Shown in pieces: positions 20,049-30,441 of a DNA stretch of 64,000 bases; within the stretch, counting starts at the first letter, position 1; each line of letters opens with the position of its first letter. Location: contig QCGZ01000001.1 in the NCBI GenBank assembly GCA_003279705.1, positions 62,001-126,000 of the forward strand. Direction: 5' to 3'. The stretch is from OCS116 cluster bacterium AG-390-I16 (lineage in GTDB: Bacteria > Pseudomonadota > Alphaproteobacteria > MED-G09). Made by a program: the position numbers and the translations under genes. A model generated the notes under the pieces. It ran no database searches. It was given only the letters and a program-made list of their open reading frames with translations, and was not told where the DNA came from.

Positions 20049-20900
20049 GTGAAATATAAAAAAATAAATAATAAATCAAATTTAGGTATCGAAATATATG
20101 ATTTTAAAATAGAAAATCATTGTTCTCTAAAATATGTAAACGAAATAAGAAACCTTTGGTTTGAAAATTCTATATTAATTTTTAAAAATTTAATATTAGA
20201 TCATAATCAATTTGAAAGATTTGGTTTATTATTCGGTGAATTTGGTGACGATCCATATATTGAGTCGATGAAAAATCATCCAAATATTATTGAAGTTAAA
20301 AGAGATGCTAATGAAAAAGCTCCTCCATTTGGTGGCTCATGGCATTCAGATTGGTCTTTTCAAGAAAATCCTCCCTCAGCAACACTTCTTCATTCAAAAA
20401 TAATACCGCCAATTGGAGGTGAAACATTATTTTTAAATACTCAAAAAGCATATGATGATTTATCAACATCAATGAAAAATAAAATAAATAACCTCAAGGT
20501 TATTCACAGTGCAGCTAGGCCATATGCTGATGACGGATTTTATGCATTGGAAAAGGATAAAGATAGATCAATGAAGATAAAACCATCAAAAAAGGCTAAA
20601 GATATTTTTTTACATCCACTAGTAAGAACTCACCCTGAAACTAATAGAAAGTCACTTTTTATTAATCCAGTATATACTATAGCAATTGATGGGTTTCATG
20701 ATGATGAGTCTAAACTATTGTTAAATGAATTATTTAATCATATGGAAAAAGAGACTTATATATATAAACATTTATGGGAACCCAATATGCTAGTAATGTG
20801 GGATAACAGATCGGTTAACCACTGTGCACAAGGAGGTTACGAGGGCCACAAAAGACTTTTGCATAGAATTACTTTAGCTGGAGAAAGGCCTTTTAATTAA
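20049..20900 (+). CDS. TauD/TfdA-family 2-oxoglutarate-dependent dioxygenase (GTG start)
   Basis: GGSWHSDWSFQENPPSATLLHSKIIPPIGGETLF with a HxD motif, and MWDNRSVNHCAQGGYEGHKRLLHRITL. Confidence 0.88.
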   Translation: MKYKKINNKSNLGIEIYDFKIENHCSLKYVNEIRNLWFENSILIFKNLILDHNQFERFGLLFGEFGDDPYIESMKNHPNIIEVKRDANEKAPPFGGSWHSDWSFQENPPSATLLHSKIIPPIGGETLFLNTQKAYDDLSTSMKNKINNLKVIHSAARPYADDGFYALEKDKDRSMKIKPSKKAKDIFLHPLVRTHPETNRKSLFINPVYTIAIDGFHDDESKLLLNELFNHMEKETYIYKHLWEPNMLVMWDNRSVNHCAQGGYEGHKRLLHRITLAGERPFN

Positions 20901-22982
20901 ATTATTTCTCCACAAAATAAATGCATAAATAAATGCTGTTTCTTTAATCTGATTGTATCTTCCAGCCATTCCACCATGGCCTGCTTCGGTATAGGTTTTT
21001 AAAAATACTGGATTATCATTAGTCTTTTTACTTCTTAGTTTTGCGATCCATTTAGTCGCTTCCCAATAGGTAACTCTCGGATCTGTCAATCCTGATGTTG
21101 CAAGTATAGTAGGATAATTTTGTTCTCTTATATTATCATATGGCGAATAAGAGCCAATATAATCAAAATCACTTTTACTTTTAATTGGGTTTCCCCATTC
21201 TTCCCATTCCGGAGGAGTTAATGGAAGGGTATCATCAAGAATGGTATTTAAAACATCAACGAATGGAACTTCAGCAACAGCACAATGAAAGGTATCAGGG
21301 CTTATATTTATAGAAGCTCCAATCAAAAGCCCACCAGCACTTCCTCCGTGGATTGTAATATTTTCTGAAATATTTTCCTTTTTTAAAAACTCAGCACACG
21401 CAATAAAATCTTTAAAACTATTTAGCTTATTTTTCTTTTTTCCATCCTCATACCATTTTTTTCCTTTTTCCATTCCACCTCTTATATGAGCAATTGCATA
21501 TACCATTCCTCTATCAATTAGAGAAAGTCTGGATACTGAGAAACTTGGGGATATTGAAATTCCATAAGACCCATATCCGTATAATAAAGTTGGTGCATTC
21601 TTTGGTGTATCTTTTCGTTTTATAATTGATATAGGAATTTTTTCCCCATCATGAGAAATTGCATAAACTCTCTCTAAGTTGTAGTTTTTTTTATTATGCC
21701 CAGAGGGGATTTGTTGTTTTTTTATGATTCTTTTTTTTTGCTCTTTTAATTTATAATCATAAGTTAAAAGTGGTGTTGCCATTGAAGAATAATATATTTT
21801 AATTTTATTTGAGTAATATTCACAACCTTCAAAAAAATCTAGATCGTAAATTTCTTCATCAAATTTTATAATATTTTTTTTCTTATTTTTTTTATTTATA
21901 ATAACTATTCTTGGCAATCCATTTTCAAGCTCTTGAACAATAATATATTGAGCTAAGCAAGAGAAATTAGTAATTAATGTTCCTTCTTTGTAAGGTAGAA
22001 AATCCATCCAATTTTTTTTATTTAATGCATTTTCATTTGTTTCCATTAATTTAAAATCAACTGCATTATCTTTATTTGTAAGTATTAAGAGTCTTGAATT
22101 TTCTTGATCATGTTCGATACTATATTCAATACTTTTTTTTCTTTTAGCTATTAACTTTAACTTTTTATTTTTTCCTTCTTGGTTAATTATTCTTACTTCA
22201 CTTGTTTCATGATTATGAATATTAAGAACTAGATATTTTTTGCTTAACGTTTCGCTTATATTTAAAAAATAGCCAGAATTCTTTTCATTGTATATTTCTA
22301 TATCTTCATTTTGATTAGTTCCAAGTAAATGAAAATACAAACTTGACGGCCTGTGGTTTTTATCCATTTTGATATAATAAAATCCGTCATTATTTAATGA
22401 CCATACAATACTACCATCAGTATCTTTAATATTATCCTTTAAATGTTTTTTTTGACTTATATCTTTGACCTTTATTTGATAAAATTCTGATCCTTTATTA
22501 TCAAAACTCCAAGCTAAAAGACCATGATTGTTAGAGTTAAAAGCTCCACCAGGTTTGAAATATTTGTATGGTTTACTCTCTTTATTCCAATCATGATAAA
22601 CAACACTTTTTTTTCTTGAGGAATTAGATTTATAACGCCTTAAAATAGAGTATTCTTTATTTTTTTTCGTTTCTGAGTAATAAAACCAGTTTCCATCTTT
22701 TTGAGGTATTGAGGTATCTTCCTCCTTGATTTTGTTTTTAATTTCTCTGAAAATCTTTTTTTCTATTGGTTTCAAAAATGATAATTTTTTGTCAGTCCAT
22801 TTATTTTCTTCATCTATATATTTTTTTATATTTTTTTTTAAAACATTTGGTGAGTGAAGAACCTCTTGCCAATTATTATCTCTTATCCAGTCGAAATGAT
22901 CAGATAACTCTATGTTATGTATTATTCTTTTGACGAGTTTTTTTCTCGCCTTTGGCGGATAATTTTTATTAATGGCTGACAT
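20874..22982 (-). CDS. Prolyl oligopeptidase family serine peptidase, oligopeptidase B-like (S9A)
   Basis: DRGMVYAIAHIRGGMEKGKKWYEDGK, nucleophile GGSAGGLLIG, C-terminal AGHGGMAGRYNQIKE. Confidence 0.9.
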   Translation of the reverse strand: MSAINKNYPPKARKKLVKRIIHNIELSDHFDWIRDNNWQEVLHSPNVLKKNIKKYIDEENKWTDKKLSFLKPIEKKIFREIKNKIKEEDTSIPQKDGNWFYYSETKKNKEYSILRRYKSNSSRKKSVVYHDWNKESKPYKYFKPGGAFNSNNHGLLAWSFDNKGSEFYQIKVKDISQKKHLKDNIKDTDGSIVWSLNNDGFYYIKMDKNHRPSSLYFHLLGTNQNEDIEIYNEKNSGYFLNISETLSKKYLVLNIHNHETSEVRIINQEGKNKKLKLIAKRKKSIEYSIEHDQENSRLLILTNKDNAVDFKLMETNENALNKKNWMDFLPYKEGTLITNFSCLAQYIIVQELENGLPRIVIINKKNKKKNIIKFDEEIYDLDFFEGCEYYSNKIKIYYSSMATPLLTYDYKLKEQKKRIIKKQQIPSGHNKKNYNLERVYAISHDGEKIPISIIKRKDTPKNAPTLLYGYGSYGISISPSFSVSRLSLIDRGMVYAIAHIRGGMEKGKKWYEDGKKKNKLNSFKDFIACAEFLKKENISENITIHGGSAGGLLIGASINISPDTFHCAVAEVPFVDVLNTILDDTLPLTPPEWEEWGNPIKSKSDFDYIGSYSPYDNIREQNYPTILATSGLTDPRVTYWEATKWIAKLRSKKTNDNPVFLKTYTEAGHGGMAGRYNQIKETAFIYAFILWRNNLIKRPFSS

Positions 22983-22988
22983 AAAGTT

Positions 22989-23441
22989 TTATTCAAAAAC
23001 TATTGATACTGTTTCTGCAATCATAGCTGGTCTATCTTGGCCTTCAATTTCAATACTGACTTCTGAAATTAATTGTGTTCCACCTGCTTTAGGTTGAGCT
23101 TCAAGAAGTTTAGTTTTAGCTCTAACATTTGAATTGACAGGAACCATATTTGTAAACCTAACTTTATTTGTTCCATAATTAATGCCTCTAGTAACACTTT
23201 TTATTGAGCTAATTTTAGATGTTAACATTGGTACAAGAGATAATGTTAAAAATCCATGAGCTATAGTGGGCATACCTAATTCTGAATTAGTTCTTTCAGG
23301 ATCAATGTGTATCCACTGATGATCACCTGTAGCATCCGCAAAATCATTGATACGATCTTGATCAATAGCAAACCAATCGCTTACACCTATTTCTTGACCA
23401 ATACATTCTTTCATTTCTTCAACATTATTAAAAATTCTCAT
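22989..23441 (-). CDS. MaoC-family dehydratase
   Basis: DQDRINDFADATGDHQWIHIDPERT...TIAHGFLTLSLVP hot-dog hydratase motif. Confidence 0.92.
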   Translation of the reverse strand: MRIFNNVEEMKECIGQEIGVSDWFAIDQDRINDFADATGDHQWIHIDPERTNSELGMPTIAHGFLTLSLVPMLTSKISSIKSVTRGINYGTNKVRFTNMVPVNSNVRAKTKLLEAQPKAGGTQLISEVSIEIEGQDRPAMIAETVSIVFE

Positions 23442-23455
23442 AATTTTCTCCTAAA

Positions 23456-25003
23456 TCATACAATCTTAGTATCCTTTTTACCCCAATAACGGTCTTTTAA
23501 AAGTCTTTTATATAGCTTTCCTGTAGGGTGCCTAGGAAGTTCTTTTTCAAAATCTACTGTTTTTGGACATTTAATACTAGATAAGTTATTTTTGCAAAAT
23601 TCGATAATTTCTTCTTCTAAGTCTTTTCCTGTATCTTTCCAAGAAATTGGCTGAACAACCGCCTTAACTTCTTCGCCAAATTCTTGATTTGGAACCCCTA
23701 TAACTGCGCAATCGAAAACTTTATGGTGAGTTATGATTAAATCTTCTGTTTCTTGTGGATAAATATTTACTCCACCTGAAATAATCATAAAGGCTTTTCT
23801 ATCCGTTAGATAAAGATAATTATCTTCATCTAATTTTCCTATATCACCTAATGTAGTCCATTTAGAATTTTTTGGGTGTCTGGTTTCAAGAGTTTTCTTC
23901 TCATCATTGTGGTATGAAAATTCAACATCACTTTCAAACCATATAGTTCCCTCCGACCCAACTGAAAGTTCATTTCCATCTTCATCACAAATGTGAGGTA
24001 TGCCAAAAATTGGTTTACCTACAGTACCAATATGACTAAGCCATTCTTTGGAATTACATGCAAAAAACCCATTACCTTCGGATCCAGCATAAAATTCATT
24101 AATGATTTCTCCCCACCATTCTATCATCATTTTTTTTATTTCAATAGGACAAGGTGCTGCGGCATGAATTGCACACTCATGTGTTGATAGATCATATTTC
24201 ATTCTTACTTCTTCTGGTAATTTACACATTCTAACAAACATTGTTGGAACCCATTGGCTCATATTAATTTTATATTTTTCAATAAAAGATAGAGACATTT
24301 CAGCATCAAAATTTTCCATTATTATATTTGTACCTCCAAGATAGTTTACTCTCATCGTAAATCTTAAAGGTGCCGCATGATATAAGGGGGCTGGTGATAA
24401 GTATTTTGTATTTTCATTGATATCATAGAGTGGTGCAATAACAGACATTAGTGCATCAGATTGATCAATAGGAATATGTTTTAAAGGAACTCTTATACCT
24501 TTGGGTTTTCCTGTAGTTCCCGATGAGTAAAGCATATCTTGTCCCATTTCTTCATCTGTTACAGGAGTTTTTGGAAGATCTTTAATGGCATCTTCAAACG
24601 ATTGCCAGCCACTCTCTATACCATCAACCATATAATGATGTTCTGTATTTTTTGTTAATTCATAAATTTCATTGGCAACATTTTTTAAATATTTTGATGC
24701 AATTAAAAATTTAGAGTTACAGTCATCATGAATATATTTGACTTCACCTGCAGTAAGTTTTGATGATATTGGTGTAAAATATAAACCAGACCTTTGTGCA
24801 GCCCAACAAATTTCAAGGAATCTAGAGTTATTTTCCATAAAGATTGAAATCCCATCTCCTATTTTTAAACCTTTTTGCCTAAATAAATGTGCTATTTGAT
24901 TTGATCTTTCATCAAGCTCTTTGTAGGTGGTGACTTTTCCTGATGATGCCATTATTAATGCAGGCTTATTAGGGTTTTTCTTAGCGTGAATATATGGGTG
25001 CAT
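23456..25003 (-). CDS. AMP-forming acyl-CoA synthetase
   Basis: MLYSSGTTGKPKGIRVP, YAGSEGNGF, TLGDIGKLDEDNYLYLTDRKAFMIISGGVNIYPQE. Confidence 0.93.
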   Translation of the reverse strand: MHPYIHAKKNPNKPALIMASSGKVTTYKELDERSNQIAHLFRQKGLKIGDGISIFMENNSRFLEICWAAQRSGLYFTPISSKLTAGEVKYIHDDCNSKFLIASKYLKNVANEIYELTKNTEHHYMVDGIESGWQSFEDAIKDLPKTPVTDEEMGQDMLYSSGTTGKPKGIRVPLKHIPIDQSDALMSVIAPLYDINENTKYLSPAPLYHAAPLRFTMRVNYLGGTNIIMENFDAEMSLSFIEKYKINMSQWVPTMFVRMCKLPEEVRMKYDLSTHECAIHAAAPCPIEIKKMMIEWWGEIINEFYAGSEGNGFFACNSKEWLSHIGTVGKPIFGIPHICDEDGNELSVGSEGTIWFESDVEFSYHNDEKKTLETRHPKNSKWTTLGDIGKLDEDNYLYLTDRKAFMIISGGVNIYPQETEDLIITHHKVFDCAVIGVPNQEFGEEVKAVVQPISWKDTGKDLEEEIIEFCKNNLSSIKCPKTVDFEKELPRHPTGKLYKRLLKDRYWGKKDTKIV

Positions 25004-25097
25004 TTAATTCCTCTTTTTTTAAATTTAATTATTTAAAAATTATATTATTATTAATGCAATATTTATTTATTAAATAAAAATCCTCTAGGAGACAAAA

Positions 25098-25991
25098 ATG
25101 AATTATGAAGCAATATTATATGAAGTTAAAGATAACATTTTAACTATTACATTAAACCGTCCTGAAAAATTAAATGCTTTTAATTTTAATATGCAAAGCG
25201 ATTTGATTGATGCAATTGATAAAGCAAACAATGATGATGAAGTTAAAGCAATAATTGTTACTGGAGCAGGTAGAGGTTATTGTGCAGGTGCTGATCTATC
25301 CGCAGGAAAAGATACTTTTAATATGGAAGCACGAGAGGATAGAAAAGGTGCAATCTCAGAAAATGGAGAAATTGACTGGTCTCACTCTGGTGTAAGAGAT
25401 GGGGGTGGAAGGGTAACGCTTAAAATGTTTGAGTGTTTAAAGCCTATAATTTCAGCTTGTAATGGTCCGGCTGTTGGAGTTGGCATAACTATGCAGTTAG
25501 CTATGGATATTAGATTGGCATCAGAGCAAGCTAAATATGGATTTGTTTTTGCTAGAAGAGGGCTTGTTCCAGAGGCATGTTCATCTTGGTTCTTACCAAG
25601 AATTGTTGGTGTTTCAAAAGCTCTTGAGTGGATTTACTCAGGTAAAGTTTTTGGCCCAGATGAGGCTCTGGAGGGAGGATTAATAAGATCAATTCATAAA
25701 CCAGAAGAATTATTACCAGCAGCGAAAGAAATTGCTAGAGAAATTATTGATAATACTGCGCCAGTATCAGTAGCTTTATCAAGACAAATGATATGGAGAA
25801 TGGCGGGCGCTAATCATCCAATGGATGCACATAAAATAGATAGTAGAGGAATTTTCGCAAGAGGTAGAATGTCAGACGCTAAAGAGGGTGTTCAATCGTT
25901 TCTTGATAAAAGACCTGCAGAGTTTAGTGATAGTGTCAAAAATGATATGCCCGAATACTATCCTTGGTGGGATGAAGAACAATATTCTTAA
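25098..25991 (+). CDS. Enoyl-CoA hydratase/isomerase (crotonase) family
   Basis: LNRPEKLNAFN, VTGAGRGYCAGADLSA, CNGPAVGVGITMQLAMDIRLAS. Confidence 0.93.
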   Translation: MNYEAILYEVKDNILTITLNRPEKLNAFNFNMQSDLIDAIDKANNDDEVKAIIVTGAGRGYCAGADLSAGKDTFNMEAREDRKGAISENGEIDWSHSGVRDGGGRVTLKMFECLKPIISACNGPAVGVGITMQLAMDIRLASEQAKYGFVFARRGLVPEACSSWFLPRIVGVSKALEWIYSGKVFGPDEALEGGLIRSIHKPEELLPAAKEIAREIIDNTAPVSVALSRQMIWRMAGANHPMDAHKIDSRGIFARGRMSDAKEGVQSFLDKRPAEFSDSVKNDMPEYYPWWDEEQYS

Positions 25992-27208
25992 TTAGGTGAC
26001 TTAATCTTCCAAATATTAGTCTTTAAACTTAATATTACTATAAAAATAATTCCTATTGAGGAAGTTATTAAAATATTGGTTTGAAGACTGTATTTTTCGA
26101 TTATATTTCCTGAAATTATTGCCCCTATAGGTCCTGACGCCATAAATGCTAATGTGTATACTGACAGCATTCGACCTCGATGACTTTCGACAGCAAAGGT
26201 TTGAGTTATTGTTCTTCCCATTGCAATTACAACACCAGCCCCACAACCCCATGAAAAGATAACAAAACAAAATATATAAAAAGGCATTTCAAAATATAAA
26301 GATCCTAAAATTGGTAATCCACTTGACATGGCAATCATCAGAGCTGTCCCCCAGCGCTTTATGTCTTTTTTAATTGCTAGAATACTGTTTGAGGATAAAG
26401 TTCCCATCCAAAAGCAAGCTGAAACAATTGCAAACCCTGTTGAGCCAAATCCATATCTCTCTGTTGTAATATACGGGAGGGTAACCAAGTTGTTTCCCAT
26501 AAAACATAATCCTACCATTATCATAGATAAGGAAACTGGAAAGATTTCTTTGGAATTCTTAACCTCGATAAATGCTTCAATCATTTCATCTTTAATCTTT
26601 TTTAATTTGAAGGGCTCTTTTTTAAAGGATGGTTTTGGAAGTTTTAAAGAAAAATAAGCACCTATTATGAGTGAAAATCCTTGAGCAATAATTAATGGAA
26701 ATACTCCTAAATTATCTGCCAATCCTCCAACAGACATTCCTATAAGTTGAAAACCAAATTGAGTAATCATTGCAATTGTAACAGTTCTTTGTATTTCACC
26801 TTGAGAAATTGATGTTAAAAGAGATTCTCTTGATGGTAATGCAAATGCTGATGCACACCCCATAATCAGCCCATAAAAAATCATAAGTTCATAGCTTAGG
26901 AAATTAAAATGAATTGCAAATAAAATTAGAAATAATGGCATTGTTGCTAATAAATGAATAAAAAATAATAAAACTCTTGTGTCAGTTCTATCAGCTATAG
27001 TCCCTCCAAGGACTATCAAAAAAATAGATGGAGCTAATAATGAAACTTGAGCAAGGCCATAATTTGAAGGAGAAACTTCTAGCATTAAAATTAAAATTGT
27101 AGGAAATAGAACTATTTGTAGACCTTGAGAAAGATACCAAGATGCCTGTCCAATCATATAGAAAAAAAGACTATTTAATGGTGACGTTTTTGCTGATAAT
27201 TGTTTCAT
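25988..27208 (-). CDS. MFS transporter
   Basis: About 12 hydrophobic segments. LGGTIADRTDTRVLLF is typical of the MFS loop 2-3 motif. Confidence 0.85.
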   Translation of the reverse strand: MKQLSAKTSPLNSLFFYMIGQASWYLSQGLQIVLFPTILILMLEVSPSNYGLAQVSLLAPSIFLIVLGGTIADRTDTRVLLFFIHLLATMPLFLILFAIHFNFLSYELMIFYGLIMGCASAFALPSRESLLTSISQGEIQRTVTIAMITQFGFQLIGMSVGGLADNLGVFPLIIAQGFSLIIGAYFSLKLPKPSFKKEPFKLKKIKDEMIEAFIEVKNSKEIFPVSLSMIMVGLCFMGNNLVTLPYITTERYGFGSTGFAIVSACFWMGTLSSNSILAIKKDIKRWGTALMIAMSSGLPILGSLYFEMPFYIFCFVIFSWGCGAGVVIAMGRTITQTFAVESHRGRMLSVYTLAFMASGPIGAIISGNIIEKYSLQTNILITSSIGIIFIVILSLKTNIWKIKSPN

Positions 27209-27217
27209 AAGGAATAA

Positions 27218-27631
27218 CTAAATTCTTTTTTTTGCTTCGCTAAAAACTCTATTTATCATTGCAGTTAAACCATTTGATCTCTGTTGTGAAATATTTTCCT
27301 CTAGATTTAATTTTTTTAGTTCACTCATTGGATCAATCTCTAAAATCTCTGAAGGTGTTTTTTCTGAAAATAGAGCAAATATTATGGCTATCAAGCCTTT
27401 TACAATATAAGCATCTGAGTCACCTTTAAATTTTAAGATTGTTTTTCCTTGTTTGCTATTTTCTTCTACAACTAGCCAAACTTGACTGGCGCAGCCTTCA
27501 ACTTTGTTATCATCATTATAATCATTACTTTTTAAAGCTGCTAAAGAACTACCCATATCAATAATATATTTATATTTATCTTCCCAATTTTCTAAAAATT
27601 CAAAGTCATCTATAATATTATTAAAACTCAT
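27218..27631 (-). CDS. sufE: SufE-family protein (Fe-S/cysteine desulfuration)
   Basis: KVEGCASQVWLVVEE with the conserved Cys, and GLIAIIFALFSEKTPSEILEID...LSQQRSNGL-like region. Confidence 0.92.
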   Translation of the reverse strand: MSFNNIIDDFEFLENWEDKYKYIIDMGSSLAALKSNDYNDDNKVEGCASQVWLVVEENSKQGKTILKFKGDSDAYIVKGLIAIIFALFSEKTPSEILEIDPMSELKKLNLEENISQQRSNGLTAMINRVFSEAKKRI

Positions 27632-27642
27632 TATTTTCTTTT

Positions 27643-28659
27643 TTACTCTTCAGCAATTTTAACTAACATTTTTCCAAAGTTTTCACCTTTAAATAATTTT
27701 AAAAATGCACTTGGAGCAGACTCAATACCTTCATCAATTGTTTCTTTCCACTTCATCTTGTCATTTTCTATCCAATTTTTCATATCATTTAAGAAATTAT
27801 TTGAAAGGTCATAATGACTTGAAACAACAAATCCCTGAATTTTTAGAGATTTAACAATTGCTGCCATTAGATTATTTGGCCCCGGTCTTGGATTGGTATC
27901 ATTGTATTGTTCAATCATTCCACACAATGCAATTCTTCCATTAAGGTTCATTACGCTCAAAGCGGCTTCTAAATGGGATCCACCAACATTTTCAAAATAT
28001 ACATCGACACCATTTGAGCAAGCACCATGTATTGATTTAGTTAGATGATTTGTGGTTTTGTAATTAATGGCTTTGTCAATTCCAAGTTCATTTTCAAGAA
28101 AATGACATTTTTCATCAGACCCAGCAGTACCGTAAACTTTACAACCTTTTGCTTTAGCTATTTGACACGCTACGGTTCCAACAGCACCAGCTGCGGCCGA
28201 AACTAATACATTTTCTCCTTCCTTAAGTTCGCCAATTCTTAATAAACCTACATATGCTGTCATTCCTGGCATTCCAAGAGTACCTAAATATGCTTGTAAT
28301 GGTCCTATATCTGGATTAACTTTACTTAAAGAGTTTGCATTAGAATAAAAATACTCTCTCCAGCCAAGGTTAGAATTAACATAATCCCCTTTTTTAAAAT
28401 CTGGAGAATTTGACTCAATAACTACTCCTATTGCCCCACCCTCAAGAGTTTTACCCACTCCAAATGGAGGAACATAGCTTTTTCTATCAATCATTCTTCC
28501 TCGCATATAAGGATCAACCGACATCCATAAATTTTTAACAAGTATTTCATCCTTTTGTATTGCGTTGATTTCATTTTCTACAAGTTGAAAATTTTCACTT
28601 TTTGGTTCTCCGTCTGGTCTAGAAAGTAGATGGATTTCTTTACTGATAATTTTGCTCAT
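27643..28659 (-). CDS. NADP-dependent MDR oxidoreductase (CurA/prostaglandin reductase-like)
   Basis: LVKNLWMSVDPYMRGRM, VSAAAGAVGTVACQIAKAKGCKVYGTAGS, VDVYFENVGG. Confidence 0.92.
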   Translation of the reverse strand: MSKIISKEIHLLSRPDGEPKSENFQLVENEINAIQKDEILVKNLWMSVDPYMRGRMIDRKSYVPPFGVGKTLEGGAIGVVIESNSPDFKKGDYVNSNLGWREYFYSNANSLSKVNPDIGPLQAYLGTLGMPGMTAYVGLLRIGELKEGENVLVSAAAGAVGTVACQIAKAKGCKVYGTAGSDEKCHFLENELGIDKAINYKTTNHLTKSIHGACSNGVDVYFENVGGSHLEAALSVMNLNGRIALCGMIEQYNDTNPRPGPNNLMAAIVKSLKIQGFVVSSHYDLSNNFLNDMKNWIENDKMKWKETIDEGIESAPSAFLKLFKGENFGKMLVKIAEE

Positions 28660-28785
28660 TTTAATCTCATTTTATTAATATTTATGTAATCTCTTTTGAT
28701 ATATTACATATAGTCAATTAAGATACCAATCTTTAAGTTGTTCATAAGCTTTAAGCAAGGTATGAATTGTTTTTTGGATGTAAGA

Positions 28786-30441
28786 ATGAAAATTACTATT
28801 GCACAATTAAATAATACAGTAGGGGATATTGATGGAAATATTGCCAAGGCTAAAGAAATAATAGCTAGTGAAGAATCAAAAAGCTCAGATTTGATAGTTT
28901 TTTCTGAATTATTTATTTCTGGTTATCCACCTGAGGACTTGGTTTTAAAGGCCTCTTTTCTAGATGCTTGTTTAAAGGGCCTTGAGGAAATTGTTCAATA
29001 TACTAAAGATCTCAATATTGGAATTATCATTGGAGTTCCACTCAAAGAGGGTGATAAAATTTTTAATTCAGCAGCCCTTATTGATAAGGGTAAAATAATT
29101 GGTATTAGTAAAAAGAAAAGTTTACCCAATTATAGTGTTTTTGATGAAAAAAGAGTGTTTGACCAAGGAGAATCTTCCCAAACATTTAATTTTAGAGGTA
29201 TTAAAATAGGAATTCCAATTTGTGAGGATATTTGGAAATCTGATGTATGCGGTCAATTAAAATCCGATGGTGCTGATATAATAATTACACCTAATGGTTC
29301 TCCATACGATAGATACAAAAGAAATTTAAGAATAGAAACTGCAATTCAAAGAGTTAAAGAAAATAATCTACCTTTAGTCTATGTTAATCAGGTAGGAGGT
29401 CAGGATGAGTTAGTTTTTGATGGCTCAAGCTTTGTTATTAATTCTGATCAATCTTTATTTTTAAAAAGTTCATCGTGGGCTGAAGAAATTATCAGTATAG
29501 ATTTTGATGTCAAAAATGGATTTAATAAAAAAAATGATGAATCTCTAATGAATATAAAAAATAAAGATGAGTTAGAGGATATTTATTCTGCATTAGTACT
29601 TGGTTTAAGAGACTATGTTATAAAAAATAACTTTCCAGGGGTTATACTTGGTTTATCAGGAGGAATAGATTCTGCTTTATGCGCTGCTATTTCAGTTGAT
29701 GCTCTTGGTTCAGAAAAAGTAAAATGTTTTATGCTGCCTTTTAAATATACATCAAAGCAAAGTTTCATTGATGCAACTGAGTGTGCAAAAAATTTAGATA
29801 TTGAGCTTGGAAGCTTGGATATTGAAAAATCTTTTAATAGTCTTGAATCAGTTCTTATTCCTTTTTTTAATAATTTACCAAAGGATGTTACTGAGGAAAA
29901 TTTACAGTCAAGAATAAGAGGGACACTCTTAATGGCATTATCAAATAAAGTGGGTAATATGGTTGTTACGACTGGAAACAAGTCAGAGGTTTCTGTTGGT
30001 TATTCAACCTTATATGGTGATATGAATGGAGGATATAACCCCATAAAAGATATCTACAAAACAGAAGTCTATGCACTTTCTAAGTGGAGAAATTCTTCAA
30101 AATCATCAAATTGTTTAGGACCATCTGGTGAGGTAATACCCATTTCCATTATTGAAAAAGAACCTACGGCAGAGTTAAGAGAGGATCAAAAAGACCAAGA
30201 CTCTCTTCCCCCTTATGATAAACTTGATGATATTTTAGAGTGCCTAATTGATTATGAAATGAGTATTTTAGAAATAATAAATAGAGGGCATGAGAAATCT
30301 TTAGTTAAAAAAATAGAGAATCTTCTCTATATTTCTGAATATAAAAGAAGACAATCCGCTCCAGGTGTAAAAGTAAGTCAAAAAAACTTTGGTAGAGACC
30401 GAAGGTATCCAATTACAAATTTATTTAGAGATAAAAATTGA
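28786..30441 (+). CDS. nadE: Glutamine-hydrolysing NAD+ synthase
   Basis: N-terminal nitrilase domain (VFSELFISGYPPEDL, ICEDIW), then GLSGGIDSALCAAI and TTGNKSEVSVGYSTLYGDMNGGY. Start at ATG 28786 preferred over 28738. Confidence 0.94.
   Translation: MKITIAQLNNTVGDIDGNIAKAKEIIASEESKSSDLIVFSELFISGYPPEDLVLKASFLDACLKGLEEIVQYTKDLNIGIIIGVPLKEGDKIFNSAALIDKGKIIGISKKKSLPNYSVFDEKRVFDQGESSQTFNFRGIKIGIPICEDIWKSDVCGQLKSDGADIIITPNGSPYDRYKRNLRIETAIQRVKENNLPLVYVNQVGGQDELVFDGSSFVINSDQSLFLKSSSWAEEIISIDFDVKNGFNKKNDESLMNIKNKDELEDIYSALVLGLRDYVIKNNFPGVILGLSGGIDSALCAAISVDALGSEKVKCFMLPFKYTSKQSFIDATECAKNLDIELGSLDIEKSFNSLESVLIPFFNNLPKDVTEENLQSRIRGTLLMALSNKVGNMVVTTGNKSEVSVGYSTLYGDMNGGYNPIKDIYKTEVYALSKWRNSSKSSNCLGPSGEVIPISIIEKEPTAELREDQKDQDSLPPYDKLDDILECLIDYEMSILEIINRGHEKSLVKKIENLLYISEYKRRQSAPGVKVSQKNFGRDRRYPITNLFRDKN

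Noticed and set aside
26016-26657. ORFs 26016..26270 (-) and 26328..26657 (+)
   Set aside because: Out-of-frame or antisense within the MFS transporter gene; no domain signal.
29613-29981. 122-aa minus-strand ORF
   Set aside because: Antisense to nadE catalytic domain; no independent support.
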